Shown here: piece by piece, positions 40,801 through 54,200 of the stretch
How positions within the stretch are numbered: position 1 is the stretch's first letter
Layout of the letters: every line of letters begins with the position of its first letter
NCBI GenBank assembly: GCA_964023205.1
Contig: OZ026840.1
Coordinates: 32,404,199 to 32,468,198, forward strand
Length of the DNA: 64,000 bases
DNA from: Lutraria lutraria
Lineage: Eukaryota; Mollusca; Bivalvia; Venerida; Mactridae
Direction: 5' to 3'
The notes under the pieces: generated by a model
Seen by the model: only the letters and a program-made list of their open reading frames with translations
What the model was told of the DNA's origin: nothing
Database searches by the model: none
Program-made: the position numbers and the translations under genes

Positions 40801-42877
40801 CGTGAAAAGTCTCCAAGAGTAGCTGAAAGTCTTTGATTTTCAATATCTCTACCATTATTTGGTCTACAGCATTGAAAATGCACATGCTAGTAAAAGACAT
40901 CAATGGAAATCAGTGCAAGAAAAGGCTTGGTCATGCTACCTTTACTTTGGAGTTTATTATCATTTTAGAAATGGCAGTTTGAGAGAAAATTTGCTTGCGC
41001 GGACACTTTATGACAAATTTTTATCTTTCATTTACTCTTTAATTGTAGATAGTAGAAACATGGGACCATTACATACAAGTAGTGTGGATCAATGGAAATC
41101 TGTGATGAGAACAGATTTGGTATGGTATGGTTACTTTTGGTTTTATTACATTTCTAGAAATGACAGTTTGTGAGAAAAGTTCCTAGCGTCAAGATTTTTT
41201 GACAAATCTAATTTTTTATTTTCTCCTTAAGCGTTGTTGGTACATTGATGCAACTTTACTTACAAGCAGTTGGCATGAACAAAAGTTGGTGGCAAGGTTG
41301 AATTTGCTGTGCTCTGCTTACTTTTGACTTTATTGAAATTCTAGAAATAACCATTTCCGTGAAAAGTCTCCAAGAGTTGCTGAAAGTCTTTGATTTTCAA
41401 TATCTCTACCATTATTTGGTCTGCAGCATTGAAAATGCATATGCTAGTAATAGACATCAATGGAAATCAGTGCAGCAAAAGACTTGGCTATGCTACCTTT
41501 ACTTTGGAGTTTATTATCATTTTAGAAATGGCAGTTTGAGAGAAAATTTGCTTGCGCGGACACTTTATGACAAATTTTTATCTTTCATTTACTCTTTAAT
41601 TGTAGATAGTAGAAACATGGGACCATTACATACAAGTAGTGTGGATCAATGGAAATCTGTGATGAGAACAGATTTGGTATGGTATGGTTACTTTTGGTTT
41701 TATTACATTTCTAGAAATGACAGTTTGTGAGAAAAGTTCCTAGCGTCAAGATTTTTTGACAAATCTAATTTTTTATTTTCTCCTTAAGCGTTGTTGGTAC
41801 ATCAATGCAACTTTACTTACAAGCAGTTGGCATGAACAAAAGTTGGTGGCAAGGTTGAATTTGCTGTGCTCTGCTTACTTTTGACTTTATTGAAATTCTA
41901 GAAATAACCATTTCCGTGAAAAGTCTCCAAGAGTAGCTGAAAGTCTTTGATTTTCAATATCTCTACCATTATTTGGTCTACATCATTGAAAATGCACATG
42001 CTAGTAATAGACATCAATGGAAATCAGTGCAAGAATAGGCTTGGTCATGCTACCTTTACTTTGGAGTTTATTATCATTTTAGAAATGGCAGTTTGAGAGA
42101 AAATTTGCTTGCGTGGACACTTTATGACAAATTTTTATCTTTCATTTACTCTTTAATTGTAGATAGTAGAAACATGGGACCATTACATACAAGTAGTGTG
42201 GATCAATGGAAATCTGTGATGAGAACAGATTTGGTATGGTATGGTTACTTTTGGTTTTATTACATTTCTAGAAATGACAGTTTGTGAGAAAAGTTCCTAG
42301 CGTCAAGATTTTTTGACAAATCTAATTTTTTATTTTCTCCTTAAGCGTTGTTGGTACATTGATGCAACTTTACTTACAAGCAGTTGGCATGATCAAAAGT
42401 TGGTGGCAAGGTTGAATTTGCTGTGCTCTGCTTACTTTTGACTTTATTGAAATTCTAGAAATAACCATTTCCGTGAAAAGTCTCCAAGAGTAGCTGAAAG
42501 TCTTTGATTTTCAATATCTCTACCATTATTTGGTCTACATCATTGAAAATACACATGCTAGTAATAGACATCAATGGAAATCAGTGCAAGAAATGGCTTG
42601 GTCATGCTACTTTTACTTTTGAGTTTATTATCATTTTAGAAATGGCAGTTTGAGAGAAAATTTGCTTGCGCGGACACTTTATGACAAATTTTTATCTTTC
42701 ATTTACTCTTTAATTGTAGATAGTAGAAACATGGGACCATTACATACAAGTAGTGTGGATCAATGGAAATCTGTGATGAGAACAGATTTGGTATGGTATG
42801 GTTACTTTTGGTTTTATTACATTTCTAGAAATGACAGTTTGTGAGAAAAGTTCCTAGCGTCAAGATTTTTTGACAAA
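37865..42877 (+). repeat. 9-mer HOR, copy 1 (M69-M77), 5013 bp
   Basis: Order is F2 O P AA V BB CC X Y, with starts at 37865, 38422, 38979, 39536, 40093, 40650, 41207, 41764 and 42321. X here has the extra change 41a, and Y has 274t but lacks 335t. The unit repeats immediately at 42878. No 556-bp monomer is present. P has 541g just before AA, a mark it also has before Q elsewhere. Confidence 0.92.
39536..40092 (+). repeat. Hybrid monomer AA (M72; same type at M81, 44549-45105)
   Basis: Its start has 51g, otherwise seen only in Q (M51, M96). From 269 onward it has the gc form with 289g and 348a, otherwise seen only in HH (M100). In the 13-mer the order is P Q R O P HH V; in the 9-mer it is P AA V. 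One crossover between Q and HH within positions 52-268 would join them and remove exactly four monomers. Confidence 0.85.
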
Positions 42878-45800
42878 TCTAATTTTTTATTTTCTCCTTA
42901 AGCGTTGTTGGTACATCGATGCCATTTTACTTACAAGCAGTTGGCATGAACAAAAGTTGGTGGCAAGGTTGAATTTGCTGTGCTCTGCTTACTTTTGACT
43001 TTATTGAAATTTTAGAAATAACCATTTCCATGAAAAGTCTCCAAGAGTAGCTGAAAGTCTTTGATTTTCAATATCTCTACCATTATTTGGTCTACATCAT
43101 TGAAAATGCACATGCTAGTAATAGACATCAATGGAAATCAGTGCAGCAAAAGACTTGGCTATGCTACCTTTACTTTGGAGTTTATTATCATTTTAGAAAT
43201 GGCAGTTTGAGAGAAAATTTGCTTACGCGGACACTTTATGACAAATTTTTATCTTTCATTTACTCTTTAATTGTAGATAGTAGAAACATGGGACCATTAC
43301 ATACAAGTAGTGTGGATCAATGGAAATCTGTGATGAGAACAGATTTGGTATGGTATGGTTACTTTTGGTTTTATTACATTTCTAGAAATGACAGTTTGTG
43401 AGAAAAGTTCCTAGCGTCAAGATTTTTTGACAAATCTAATTTTTTATTTTCTCCTTAAGCGTTGTTGGTACATCGATGCAACTTTACTTACAAGCAGTTG
43501 GCATGAACAAAAGTTGGTGGCAAGGTTGAATTTGCTGTGCTCTGCTTACTTTTGACTTTATTGAAATTCTAGAAATAACCATTTCCGTGAAAAGTCTCCA
43601 AGAGTAGCTGAAAGTCTTTGATTTTCAATATCTCTACCATTATTTGGTCTACATCATTGAAAATGCATATGCTAGTAATAGACATCAATGGAAATCAGTG
43701 CAAGAAAAGGCTTGGTCATGCTACCTTTACTTTGGAGTTTATTATCATTTTAGAAATGGCAGTTTGAGAGAAAATTTGCTTGCGCGGACACTTTATGACA
43801 AATTTTTATCTTTCATTTACTCTTTAATTGTAGATAGTAGAAACATGGGACCATTACATACAAGTAGTGTGGATCAATGGAAATCTGTGATGAGAACAGA
43901 TTTGGTATGGTATGGTTACTTTTGGTTTTATAACATTTCTAGAAATGACAGTTTGTGAGAAAAGTTCCTAGCGTCAAGATTTTTCGACAAATCTAATTTT
44001 TTATTTTCTCCTTAAGCGTTGTTGGTACATCGATGCAACTTTACTTACAAGCAGTTGGCATGAACAAAAGTTGGTGGCAAGGTTGAATTTGCTGTGCTCT
44101 GCTTACTTTTGACTTTATTGAAATTCTAGAAATAACCATTTCCGTGAAAAGTCTCCAAGAGTAGCTGAAAGTCTTTGATTTTCAATATCTCTACCATTAT
44201 TTGGTCTACATCATTGAAAATGCACATGCTAGTAATAGACATCAATGGAAATCAGTGCAAGAAAAGGCTTGGTCATGCTACCTTTACTTTGGAGTTTATT
44301 ATCATTTTAGAAATGGCAGTTTGAGAGAAAATTTGCTTGCGCGGACACTTTATGACAAATTTTTATCTTTCATTTACTCTTTAATTGTAGATAGTAGAAA
44401 CATGGGACCATTACATACAAGTAGTGTGGATCAATGGAAATCTGTGATGAGAACAGATTTGGTATGGTATGGTTACTTTTGGTTTTATTACATTTCTAGA
44501 AATGACAGTTTGTGAGAAAAGTTCCTAGCGTGAAGATTTTTTGACAAATCTAATTTTTTATTTTCTCCTTAAGCGTTGTTGGTACATCGATGCAACTTGA
44601 CTTACAAGCAGTTGGCATGAACAAAAGTTGGTGGCAAGGTTGAATTTGCTGTGCTCTGCTTACTTTTGACTTTATTGAAATTCTAGAAATAACCATTTCC
44701 GTGAAAAGTCTCCAAGAGTAGCTGAAAGTCTTTGATTTTCAATATCTCTACCATTATTTGGTCTACATCATTGAAAATGCACATGCTAGTAATAGACATC
44801 AATGGAAATCAGTGCAGCAAAAGACTTGGCTATGCTGCCTTTACTTTGGAGTTTATTATCATTTTAGAAATGGCAGTTTGAGAGAAAATTTGCTTACGCG
44901 GACACTTTATGACAAATTTTTATCTTTCATTTACTCTTTAATTGTAGATAGTAGAAACATGGGACCATTACATACAAGTAGTGTGGATCAATGGAAATCT
45001 GTGATGAGAACAGATTTGGTATGGTATGGTTACTTTTGGTTTTATTACATTTCTAGAAATGACAGTTTGTGAGAAAAGTTCCTAGCGTCAAGATTTTTTG
45101 ACAAATCTAATTTTTTATTTTCTCCTTAAGCGTTGTTGGTACATCGATGCAACTTTACTTACAAGCAGTTGGCATGAACAAAAGTTGGTGGCAAGGTTGA
45201 ATTTGATGTGCTCTGCTTACTTTTGACTTTATTGAAATTCTAGAAATAACCATTTCCGTGAAAAGTCTCCAAGAGTAGCTGAAAGTCTTTGATTTACAGT
45301 ATCTCTACCATTATTTGGTCTACATCATTGAAAATGCATATGCTAGTAATAGACATCAATGGAAATCAGTGCAAGAAAAGGCTTGGTCATGCTACCTTTA
45401 CTTTGGAGTTTATTATCATTTTAGAAATGGCAGTTTGAGAGAAAATTTGCTTGCGCGGACACTTTATGACAAATTTTTATCTTTCATTTACTCTTTAATT
45501 GTAGATAGTAGAAACATGGGACCATTACATACAAGTAGTGTGGATCAATGGAAATCTGTGATGAGAACAGATTTGGTATGGTATGGTTACTTTTGGTTTT
45601 ATAACATTTCTAGAAATGACAGTTTGTGAGAAAAGTTCCTAGCGTCAAGATTTTTCGACAAATCTAATTTTTTATTTTCTCCTTAAGCGTTGTTGGTACA
45701 TCGATGCAACTTTACTTACAAGCAGTTGGCATGAACAAAAGTTGGTGGCAAGGTTGAATTTGCTGTGCTCTGCTTACTTTTGACTTTATTGAAATTCTAG

Positions 45801-47890
45801 AAATAACCATTTCCGTGAAAAGTCTCCAAGAGTAGCTGAAAGTCTTTGATTTTCAATATCTCTACCATTATTTGGTCTACAGCATTGAAAATGCACATGC
45901 TAGTAAAAGACATCAATGGAAATCAGTGCAAGAAAAGGCTTGGTCATGCTACCTTTACTTTGGAGTTTATTATCATTTTAGAAATGGCAGTTTGAGAGAA
46001 AATTTGCTTGCGCGGACACTTTATGACAAATTTTTATCTTTCATTTACTCTTTAATTGTAGATAGTAGAAACATGGGACCATTACATACAAGTAGTGTGG
46101 ATCAATGGAAATCTGTGATGAGAACAGATTTGGTATGGTATGGTTACTTTTGGTTTTATTACATTTCTAGAAATGACAGTTTGTGAGAAAAGTTCCTAGC
46201 GTCAAGATTTTTTGACAAATCTAATTTTTTATTTTCTCCTTAAGCGTTGTTGGTACATTGATGCAACTTTACTTACAAGCAGTTGGCATGAACAAAAGTT
46301 GGTGGCAAGGTTGAATTTGCTGTGCTCTGCTTACTTTTGACTTTATTGAAATTCTAGAAATAACCATTTCCGTGAAAAGTCTCCAAGAGTTGCTGAAAGT
46401 CTTTGATTTTCAATATCTCTACCATTATTTGGTCTGCAGCATTGAAAATGCATATGCTAGTAATAGACATCAATGGAAATCAGTGCAGCAAAAGACTTGG
46501 CTATGCTACCTTTACTTTGGAGTTTATTATCATTTTAGAAATGGCAGTTTGAGAGAAAATTTGCTTGCGCGGACACTTTATGACAAATTTTTATCTTTCA
46601 TTTACTCTTTAATTGTAGATAGTAGAAACATGGGACCATTACATACAAGTAGTGTGGATCAATGGAAATCTGTGATGAGAACAGATTTGGTATGGTATGG
46701 TTACTTTTGGTTTTATTACATTTCTAGAAATGACAGTTTGTGAGAAAAGTTCCTAGCGTCAAGATTTTTTGACAAATCTAATTTTTTATTTTCTCCTTAA
46801 GCGTTGTTGGTACATCAATGCAACTTTACTTACAAGCAGTTGGCATGAACAAAAGTTGGTGGCAAGGTTGAATTTGCTGTGCTCTGCTTACTTTTGACTT
46901 TATTGAAATTCTAGAAATAACCATTTCCGTGAAAAGTCTCCAAGAGTAGCTGAAAGTCTTTGATTTTCAATATCTCTACCATTATTTGGTCTACATCATT
47001 GAAAATGCACATGCTAGTAATAGACATCAATGGAAATCAGTGCAAGAATAGGCTTGGTCATGCTACCTTTACTTTGGAGTTTATTATCATTTTAGAAATG
47101 GCAGTTTGAGAGAAAATTTGCTTGCGTGGACACTTTATGACAAATTTTTATCTTTCATTTACTCTTTAATTGTAGATAGTAGAAACATGGGACCATTACA
47201 TACAAGTAGTGTGGATCAATGGAAATCTGTGATGAGAACAGATTTGGTATGGTATGGTTACTTTTGGTTTTATTACATTTCTAGAAGTGACAGTTTGTGA
47301 GAAAAGTTCCTAGCGTCAAGATTTTTTGACAAATCTAATTTTTTATTTTCTCCTTAAGCGTTGTTGGTACATTGATGCAACTTTACTTACAAGCAGTTGG
47401 CATGATCAAAAGTTGGTGGCAAGGTTGAATTTGCTGTGCTCTGCTTACTTTTGACTTTATTGAAATTCTAGAAATAACCATTTCCGTGAAAAGTCTCCAA
47501 GAGTAGCTGAAAGTCTTTGATTTTCAATATCTCTACCATTATTTGGTCTACATCATTGAAAATACACATGCTAGTAATAGACATCAATGGAAATCAGTGC
47601 AAGAAATGGCTTGGTCATGCTACCTTTACTTTTGAGTTTATTATTATTTTAGAAATGGCAGTTTGAGTGAAAATTTCCTTGCGCGGACACTTTATGACAA
47701 ATTTTTATCTTTCATTTACTCTTTAATTGTAGATAGTAGAAACATGGGACCATTACATACAAGTAGTGTGGATCAATGGAAATCTGTGATGAGAACAGAT
47801 TTGGTATGGTATGGTTACTTTTGGTTTTATTACATTTCTAGAAATGACAGTTTGTGAGAAAAGTTCCTAGCGTCAAGATTTTTTGACAAA
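42878..47890 (+). repeat. 9-mer HOR, copy 2 (M78-M86), 5013 bp
   Basis: Same order as the preceding copy, with starts at 42878, 43435, 43992, 44549, 45106, 45663, 46220, 46777 and 47334. The last two monomers differ from copy 1. M85 has a private a to g at 511 that breaks the 14-bp palindrome. M86 is a Y with 291c, 312t, 335t and a private 344c. The first seven monomers look the same in both copies at all diagnostic positions. Confidence 0.92.
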
Positions 47891-50800
47891 TTAATTTTTT
47901 ATTTTCTCCTTCAGCGTTGTTGGTACATCGATGCAACTTTACTTACAAGCAGTTGGCATGAACAAAAGTTGGTGGCAAGGTTGAATTTGCTGTGCTCTGC
48001 TTTCTTTTGACTTTATTGAAATTCTAGAAATAACCATTTCCGTGAAAAGTCTCCAAGAGTTGCTGAAAGTCTTTGATTTTCAATATCTCTACCATTATTT
48101 GGTCTGCAGCATTGAAAATGCATATGCTAGTAATAGACATCAATGGAAATCAGTGCAGCAAAAGACTTGGCTATGCTACCTTTACTTTGGAGTTTATTAT
48201 CATTTTAGAAATGGCAGTTTGAGAGAAAATTTGCTTGCGCGGACACTTTATGACAAATTTTTATCTTTCATTTACTCTTTAATTGTAGATAGTAGAAACA
48301 TGGGACCATTACATACAAGTAGTGTGGATCAATGGAAATCTGTGATGAGAACAGATTTGGTATGGTATGGTTACTTTTGGTTTTATTACATTTCTAGAAA
48401 TGACAGTTTGTGAGAAAAGTTCCTAGCGTCAAGATTTTTTGACAAATCTAATTTTTTATTTTCTCCTTAAGCGTTGTTGGTACATTGATGCAACTTTACT
48501 TACAAGCAGTTGGCATGAACAAAAGTTGGTGGCAAGGTTGAATTTGCTGTGCTCTGCTTACTTTTGACTTTATTGAAATTCTAGAAATAACCATTTCCGT
48601 GAAAAGTATCCAAGAGTTGCTGAAAGTCTTTGATTTTCAATATCTCTACCATTATTTGGTCTACAGCATTGAAAATGCACATGCTAGTAAAAGACATCAA
48701 TGGAAATCAGTGCAAGAAAAGGCTTGGTCATGCTGCTTTTACTTTTGAGTTTATTATCATTTTAGAAATGGCAGTTTGAGAGAAAATTTGCTTGCGCGGA
48801 CACTTTATGACAAATTTTTATCTTTCATTTACTCTTTAATTGTAGATAGTAGAAACATGGGACCATTACATACAAGTAGTGTGGATCAATGGAAATCTGT
48901 GATGAGAACAGATTTGGTATGGTATGGTTACTTTTGGTTTTATAACATTTCTAGAAATGACAGTTTGTGAGAAAAGTTCCTAGCGTCAAGATTTTTTGAC
49001 AAATCTATTTTTTTATTTTCTCCTTAAGCGTTGTTGGTACATCGATGCAACTTTACTTACAAGCAGTTGGCATGAACAAAAGTTGGTGGCAAGGTTGAAT
49101 TTGCTGTGCTCTGCTTACTTTTGACTTTATTGAAATTCTAGAAATAACCATTTCCGTGAAAAGTCTCCAAGAGTAGCTGAAAGTCTTTGATTTTCAATAT
49201 CTCTACCATTATTTGGTCTACATCATTGAAAATGCACATGCTAGTAATAGACATCAATGGAAATCAGTGCAAGAAAAGGCTTGGTCATGCTACCTTTACT
49301 TTGGAGTTTATTGTCATTTTAGAAATGGCAGTTTGAGAGAAGATTTGCTTGCGCGGACACTTTATGACAAATTTTTATCTTTCATTTACTCTTTAATTGT
49401 AGATAGTAGAAACATGGGACCATTACATACAAGTAGTGTGGATCAATGGAAATCTGTGATGAGAACAGATTTGGTATGGTATGGTTACTTTTGGTTTTAT
49501 TACATTTCTAGAAATGACAGTTTGTGAGAAAAGTTCCTAGCGTCAAGATTTTTTGACAAATTAATTTTTTATTTTCTCCTTAAGCGTTGTTGGTACATCG
49601 ATGCAACTTTACTTACAAGCAGTTGGCATGAACAAAAGTTGGTGGCAAGGTTGAATTTGCTGTGCTCTGCTTTCTTTTGACTTTATTGAAATTCTAGAAA
49701 TAACCATTTCCGTGAAAAGTCTCCAAGAGTTGCTGAAAGTCTTTGATTTTCAATATCTCTACCATTATTTGGTCTGCAGCATTGAAAATGCATATGCTAG
49801 TAATAGACATCAATGGAAATCAGTGCAGCAAAAGACTTGGCTATGCTACCTTTACTTTTGAGTTTATTATCATTTTAGAAATGGCAGTTTGAGAGAAAAT
49901 TTGCTTGCGCGGACACTTTATGACAAATTTTTATCTTTCATTTACTCTTTAATTGTAGATAGTAGAAACATGGGACCATTACATACAAGTAGTGTGGATC
50001 AATGGAAATCTGTGATGAGAACAGATTTGGTATGGTATGGTTACTTTTGGTTTTATTACATTTCTAGAAATGACAGTTTGTGAGAAAAGTTCCTAGCGTC
50101 AAGATTTTTTGACAAATCTAATTTTTTATTTTCTCCTTAAGCGTTGTTGGTACATTGATGCAACTTTACTTACAAGCAGTTGGCATGATCAAAAGTTGGT
50201 GGCAAGGTTGAATTTGCTGTGCTCTGCTTACTTTTGACTTTATTGAAATTCTAGAAATAACCATTTCCGTGAAAAGTCTCCAAGAGTAGCTGAAAGTCTT
50301 TGATTTTCAATATCTCTACCATTATTTGGTCTACATCATTGAAAATACACATGCTAGTAATAGACATCAATGGAAATCAGTGCAAGAAATGGCTTGGTCA
50401 TGCTACCTTTACTTTTGAGTTTATTATTATTTTAGAAATGGCAGTTTGAGTGAAAATTTGCTTGCGCGGACACTTTATGACAAATTTTTATCTTTCATTT
50501 ACTCTTTAATTGTAGATAGTAGAAACATGGGACCATTACATACAAGTAGTGTGGATCAATGGAAATCTGTGATGAGAACAGATTTGGTATGGTATGGTTA
50601 CTTTTGGTTTTATTACATTTCTAGAAATGACAGTTTGTGAGAAAAGTTCCTAGCGTCAAGATTTTTTGACAAATTAATTTTTTATTTTCTCCTTCAGCGT
50701 TGTTGGTACATCGATGCAACTTTACTTACAAGCAGTTGGCATGAACAAAAGTTGGTGGCAAGGTTGAATTTGCTGTGCTCTGCTTTCTTTTGACTTTATT

Positions 50801-51229
50801 GAAATTCTAGAAATAACCATTTCCGTGAAAAGTCTCCAAGAGTTGCTGAAAGTCTTTGATTTTCAATATCTCTACCATTATTTGGTCTGCAGCATTGAAA
50901 ATGCATATGCTAGTAATAGACATCAATGGAAATCAGTGCAGCAAAAGACTTGGCTATGCTACCTTTACTTTGGAGTTTATTATCATTTTAGAAATGGCAG
51001 TTTGAGAGAAAATTTGCTTGCGCGGACACTTTATGACAAATTTTTATCTTTCATTTACTCTTTAATTGTAGATAGTAGAAACATGGGACCATTACATACA
51101 AGTAGTGTGGATCAATGGAAATCTGTGATGAGAACAGATTTGGTATGGTATGGTTACTTTTGGTTTTATTACATTTCTAGAAATGACAGTTTGTGAGAAA
51201 AGTTCCTAGCGTCAAGATTTTTTGACAAA
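47891..51229 (+). repeat. 5-mer cassette DD EE FF GG Y plus DD (M87-M92)
   Basis: Starts are 47891, 48447, 49004, 49561, 50117 and 50674. DD and GG lack base 2 of the register and have 114t, which creates a second class of 556-bp monomers found only from here rightward. FF is marked by 5t, 310g and 339g. M88 (EE) also has 289g and 498a, unlike later EE copies. The cassette returns at 58471, after the 13-mer. Confidence 0.9.
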
Positions 51230-54200
51230 TCTAATTTTTTATTTTCTCCTTAAGCGTTGTTGGTACATCGATGCCATTTTACTTACAAGCAGTTGGCATG
51301 AACAAAAGTTGGTGGCAAGGTTGAATTTGCTGTGCTCTGCTTACTTTTGACTTTATTGAAATTTTAGAAATAACCATTTCCATGAAAAGTCTCCAAGAGT
51401 AGCTGAAAGTCTTTGATTTTCAATATCTCTACCATTATTTGGTCTACATCATTGAAAATGCACATGCTAGTAATAGACATCAATGGAAATCAGTGCAGCA
51501 AAAGACTTGGCTATGCTACCTTTACTTTGGAGTTTATTATCATTTTAGAAATGGCAGTTTGAGAGAAAATTTGCTTACGCGGACACTTTATGACAAATTT
51601 TTATCTTTCATTTACTCTTTAATTGTAGATAGTAGAAACATGGGACCATTACATACAAGTAGTGTGGATCAATGGAAATCTGTGATGAGAACAGATTTGG
51701 TATGGTATGGTTACTTTTGGTTTTATTACATTTCTAGAAATGACAGTTTGTGAGAAAAGTTCCTAGCGTCAAGATTTTTTGACAAATCTAATTTTTTATT
51801 TTCTCCTTAAGCGTTGTTGGTACATCGATGCAACTTTACTTACAAGCAGTTGGCATGAACAAAAGTTGGTGGCAAGGTTGAATTTGCTGTGCTCTGCTTA
51901 CTTTTGACTTTATTGAAATTCTAGAAATAACCATTTCCGTGAAAAGTCTCCAAGAGTAGCTGAAAGTCTTTGATTTTCAATATCTCTACCATTATTTGGT
52001 CTACATCATTGAAAATGCATATGCTAGTAATAGACATCAATGGAAATCAGTGCAAGAAAAGGCTTGGTCATGCTACCTTTACTTTGGAGTTTATTATCAT
52101 TTTAGAAATGGCAGTTTGAGAGAAAATTTGCTTGCGCGGACACTTTATGACAAATTTTTATCTTTCATTTACTCTTTAATTGTAGATAGTAGAAACATGG
52201 GACCATTACATACAAGTAGTGTGGATCAATGGAAATCTGTGATGAGAACAGATTTGGTATGGTATGGTTACTTTTGGTTTTATAACATTTCTAGAAATGA
52301 CAGTTTGTGAGAAAAGTTCCTAGCGTCAAGATTTTTCGACAAATCTAATTTTTTATTTTCTCCTTAAGCGTTGTTGGTACATCGATGCAACTTTACTTAC
52401 AAGCAGTTGGCATGAACAAAAGTTGGTGGCAAGGTTGAATTTGCTGTGCTCTGCTTACTTTTGACTTTATTGAAATTCTAGAAATAACCATTTCCGTGAA
52501 AAGTCTCCAAGAGTAGCTGAAAGTCTTTGATTTTCAATATCTCTACCATTATTTGGTCTACATCATTGAAAATGCACATGCTAGTAATAGACATCAATGG
52601 AAATCAGTGCAAGAAAAGGCTTGGTCATGCTACCTTTACTTTGGAGTTTATTATCATTTTAGAAATGGCAGTTTGAGAGAAAATTTGCTTGCGCGGACAC
52701 TTTATGACAAATTTTTATCTTTCATTTACTCTTTAATTGTAGATAGTAGAAACATGGGACCATTACATACAAGTAGTGTGGATCAATGGAAATCTGTGAT
52801 GAGAACAGATTTGGTATGGTATGGTTACTTTTGGTTTTATTACATTTCTAGAAATGACAGTTTGTGAGAAAAGTTCCTAGCGTGAAGATTTTTTGACAAA
52901 TCTAATTTTTTATTTTCTCCTTAAGCGTTGTTGGTACATCGATGCAACTTGACTTACAAGCAGTTGGCATGAACAAAAGTTGGTGGCAAGGTTGAATTTG
53001 CTGTGCTCTGCTTACTTTTGACTTTATTGAAATTCTAGAAATAACCATTTCCGTGAAAAGTCTCCAAGAGTAGCTGAAAGTCTTTGATTTTCAATATCTC
53101 TACCATTATTTGGTCTACATCATTGAAAATGCACATGCTAGTAATAGACATCAATGGAAATCAGTGCAAGAAAAGGCTTGGTCATGCTACCTTTACTTTG
53201 GAGTTTTTTGTCATTTTAGAAATGGCAGTTTGAGAGAAAATTTGCTTGCGCGGACACTTTATGACAAATTTTTATCTTTCATTTACTCTTTAATTGTAGA
53301 TAGTAGAAACATGGGACCATTACATACAAGTAGTGTGGATCAATGGAAATCTGTGATGAGAACAGATTTGGTATGGTATGGTTACTTTTGGTTTTATTAC
53401 ATTTCTAGAAATGACAGTTTGTGAGAAAAGTTCCTAGCGTCAAGATTTTTTGACAAATCTAATTTTTTATTTTCTCCTTAAGCGTTGTTGGTACATCGAT
53501 GCAACTTTACTTACAAGCAGTTGGCATGAACAAAAGTTGGTGGCAAGGTTGAATTTGCTGTGCTCTGCTTACTTTTGACTTTATTGAAATTCTAGAAATT
53601 ACCATTTCCGTGAAAAGTCTCCAAGAGTTGCTGAAATTCTTTGATTTTCAATATCTCTACCATTATTTGGTCTGCAGCATTGAAAATGCATATGCTAGTA
53701 ATAGACATCAATGGAAATCAGTGCAGCGAAAGACTTGGCTATGCTACCTTTACTTTTGAGTTTATTATCATTTTAGAAATGGCAGTTTGAGAGAAAATTT
53801 GCTTGCGCGGACACTTTATGACAAATTTTTATCTTTCATTTACTCTTTAATTGTAGATAGTAGAAACATGGGACCATTACATACAAGTAGTGTGGATCAA
53901 TGGAAATCTGTGATGAGAACAGATTTGGTATGGTATGGTTACTTTTGGTTTTATAACATTTCTAGAAATGACAGTTTGTGAGAAAAGTTCCTAGCGTCAA
54001 GATTTTTTGACAAATCTAATTTTTTATTTTCTCCTTAAGCGTTGTTGGTACATCGATGCAACTTTACTTACAAGCAGTTGGCATGAACAAAAGTTGGTGG
54101 CAAGGTTGAATTTGCTGTGCTCTGCTTACTTTTGACTTTATTGAAATTCTAGAAATAACCATTTCCGTGAAAAGTCTCCAAGAGTAGCTGAAAGTCTTTG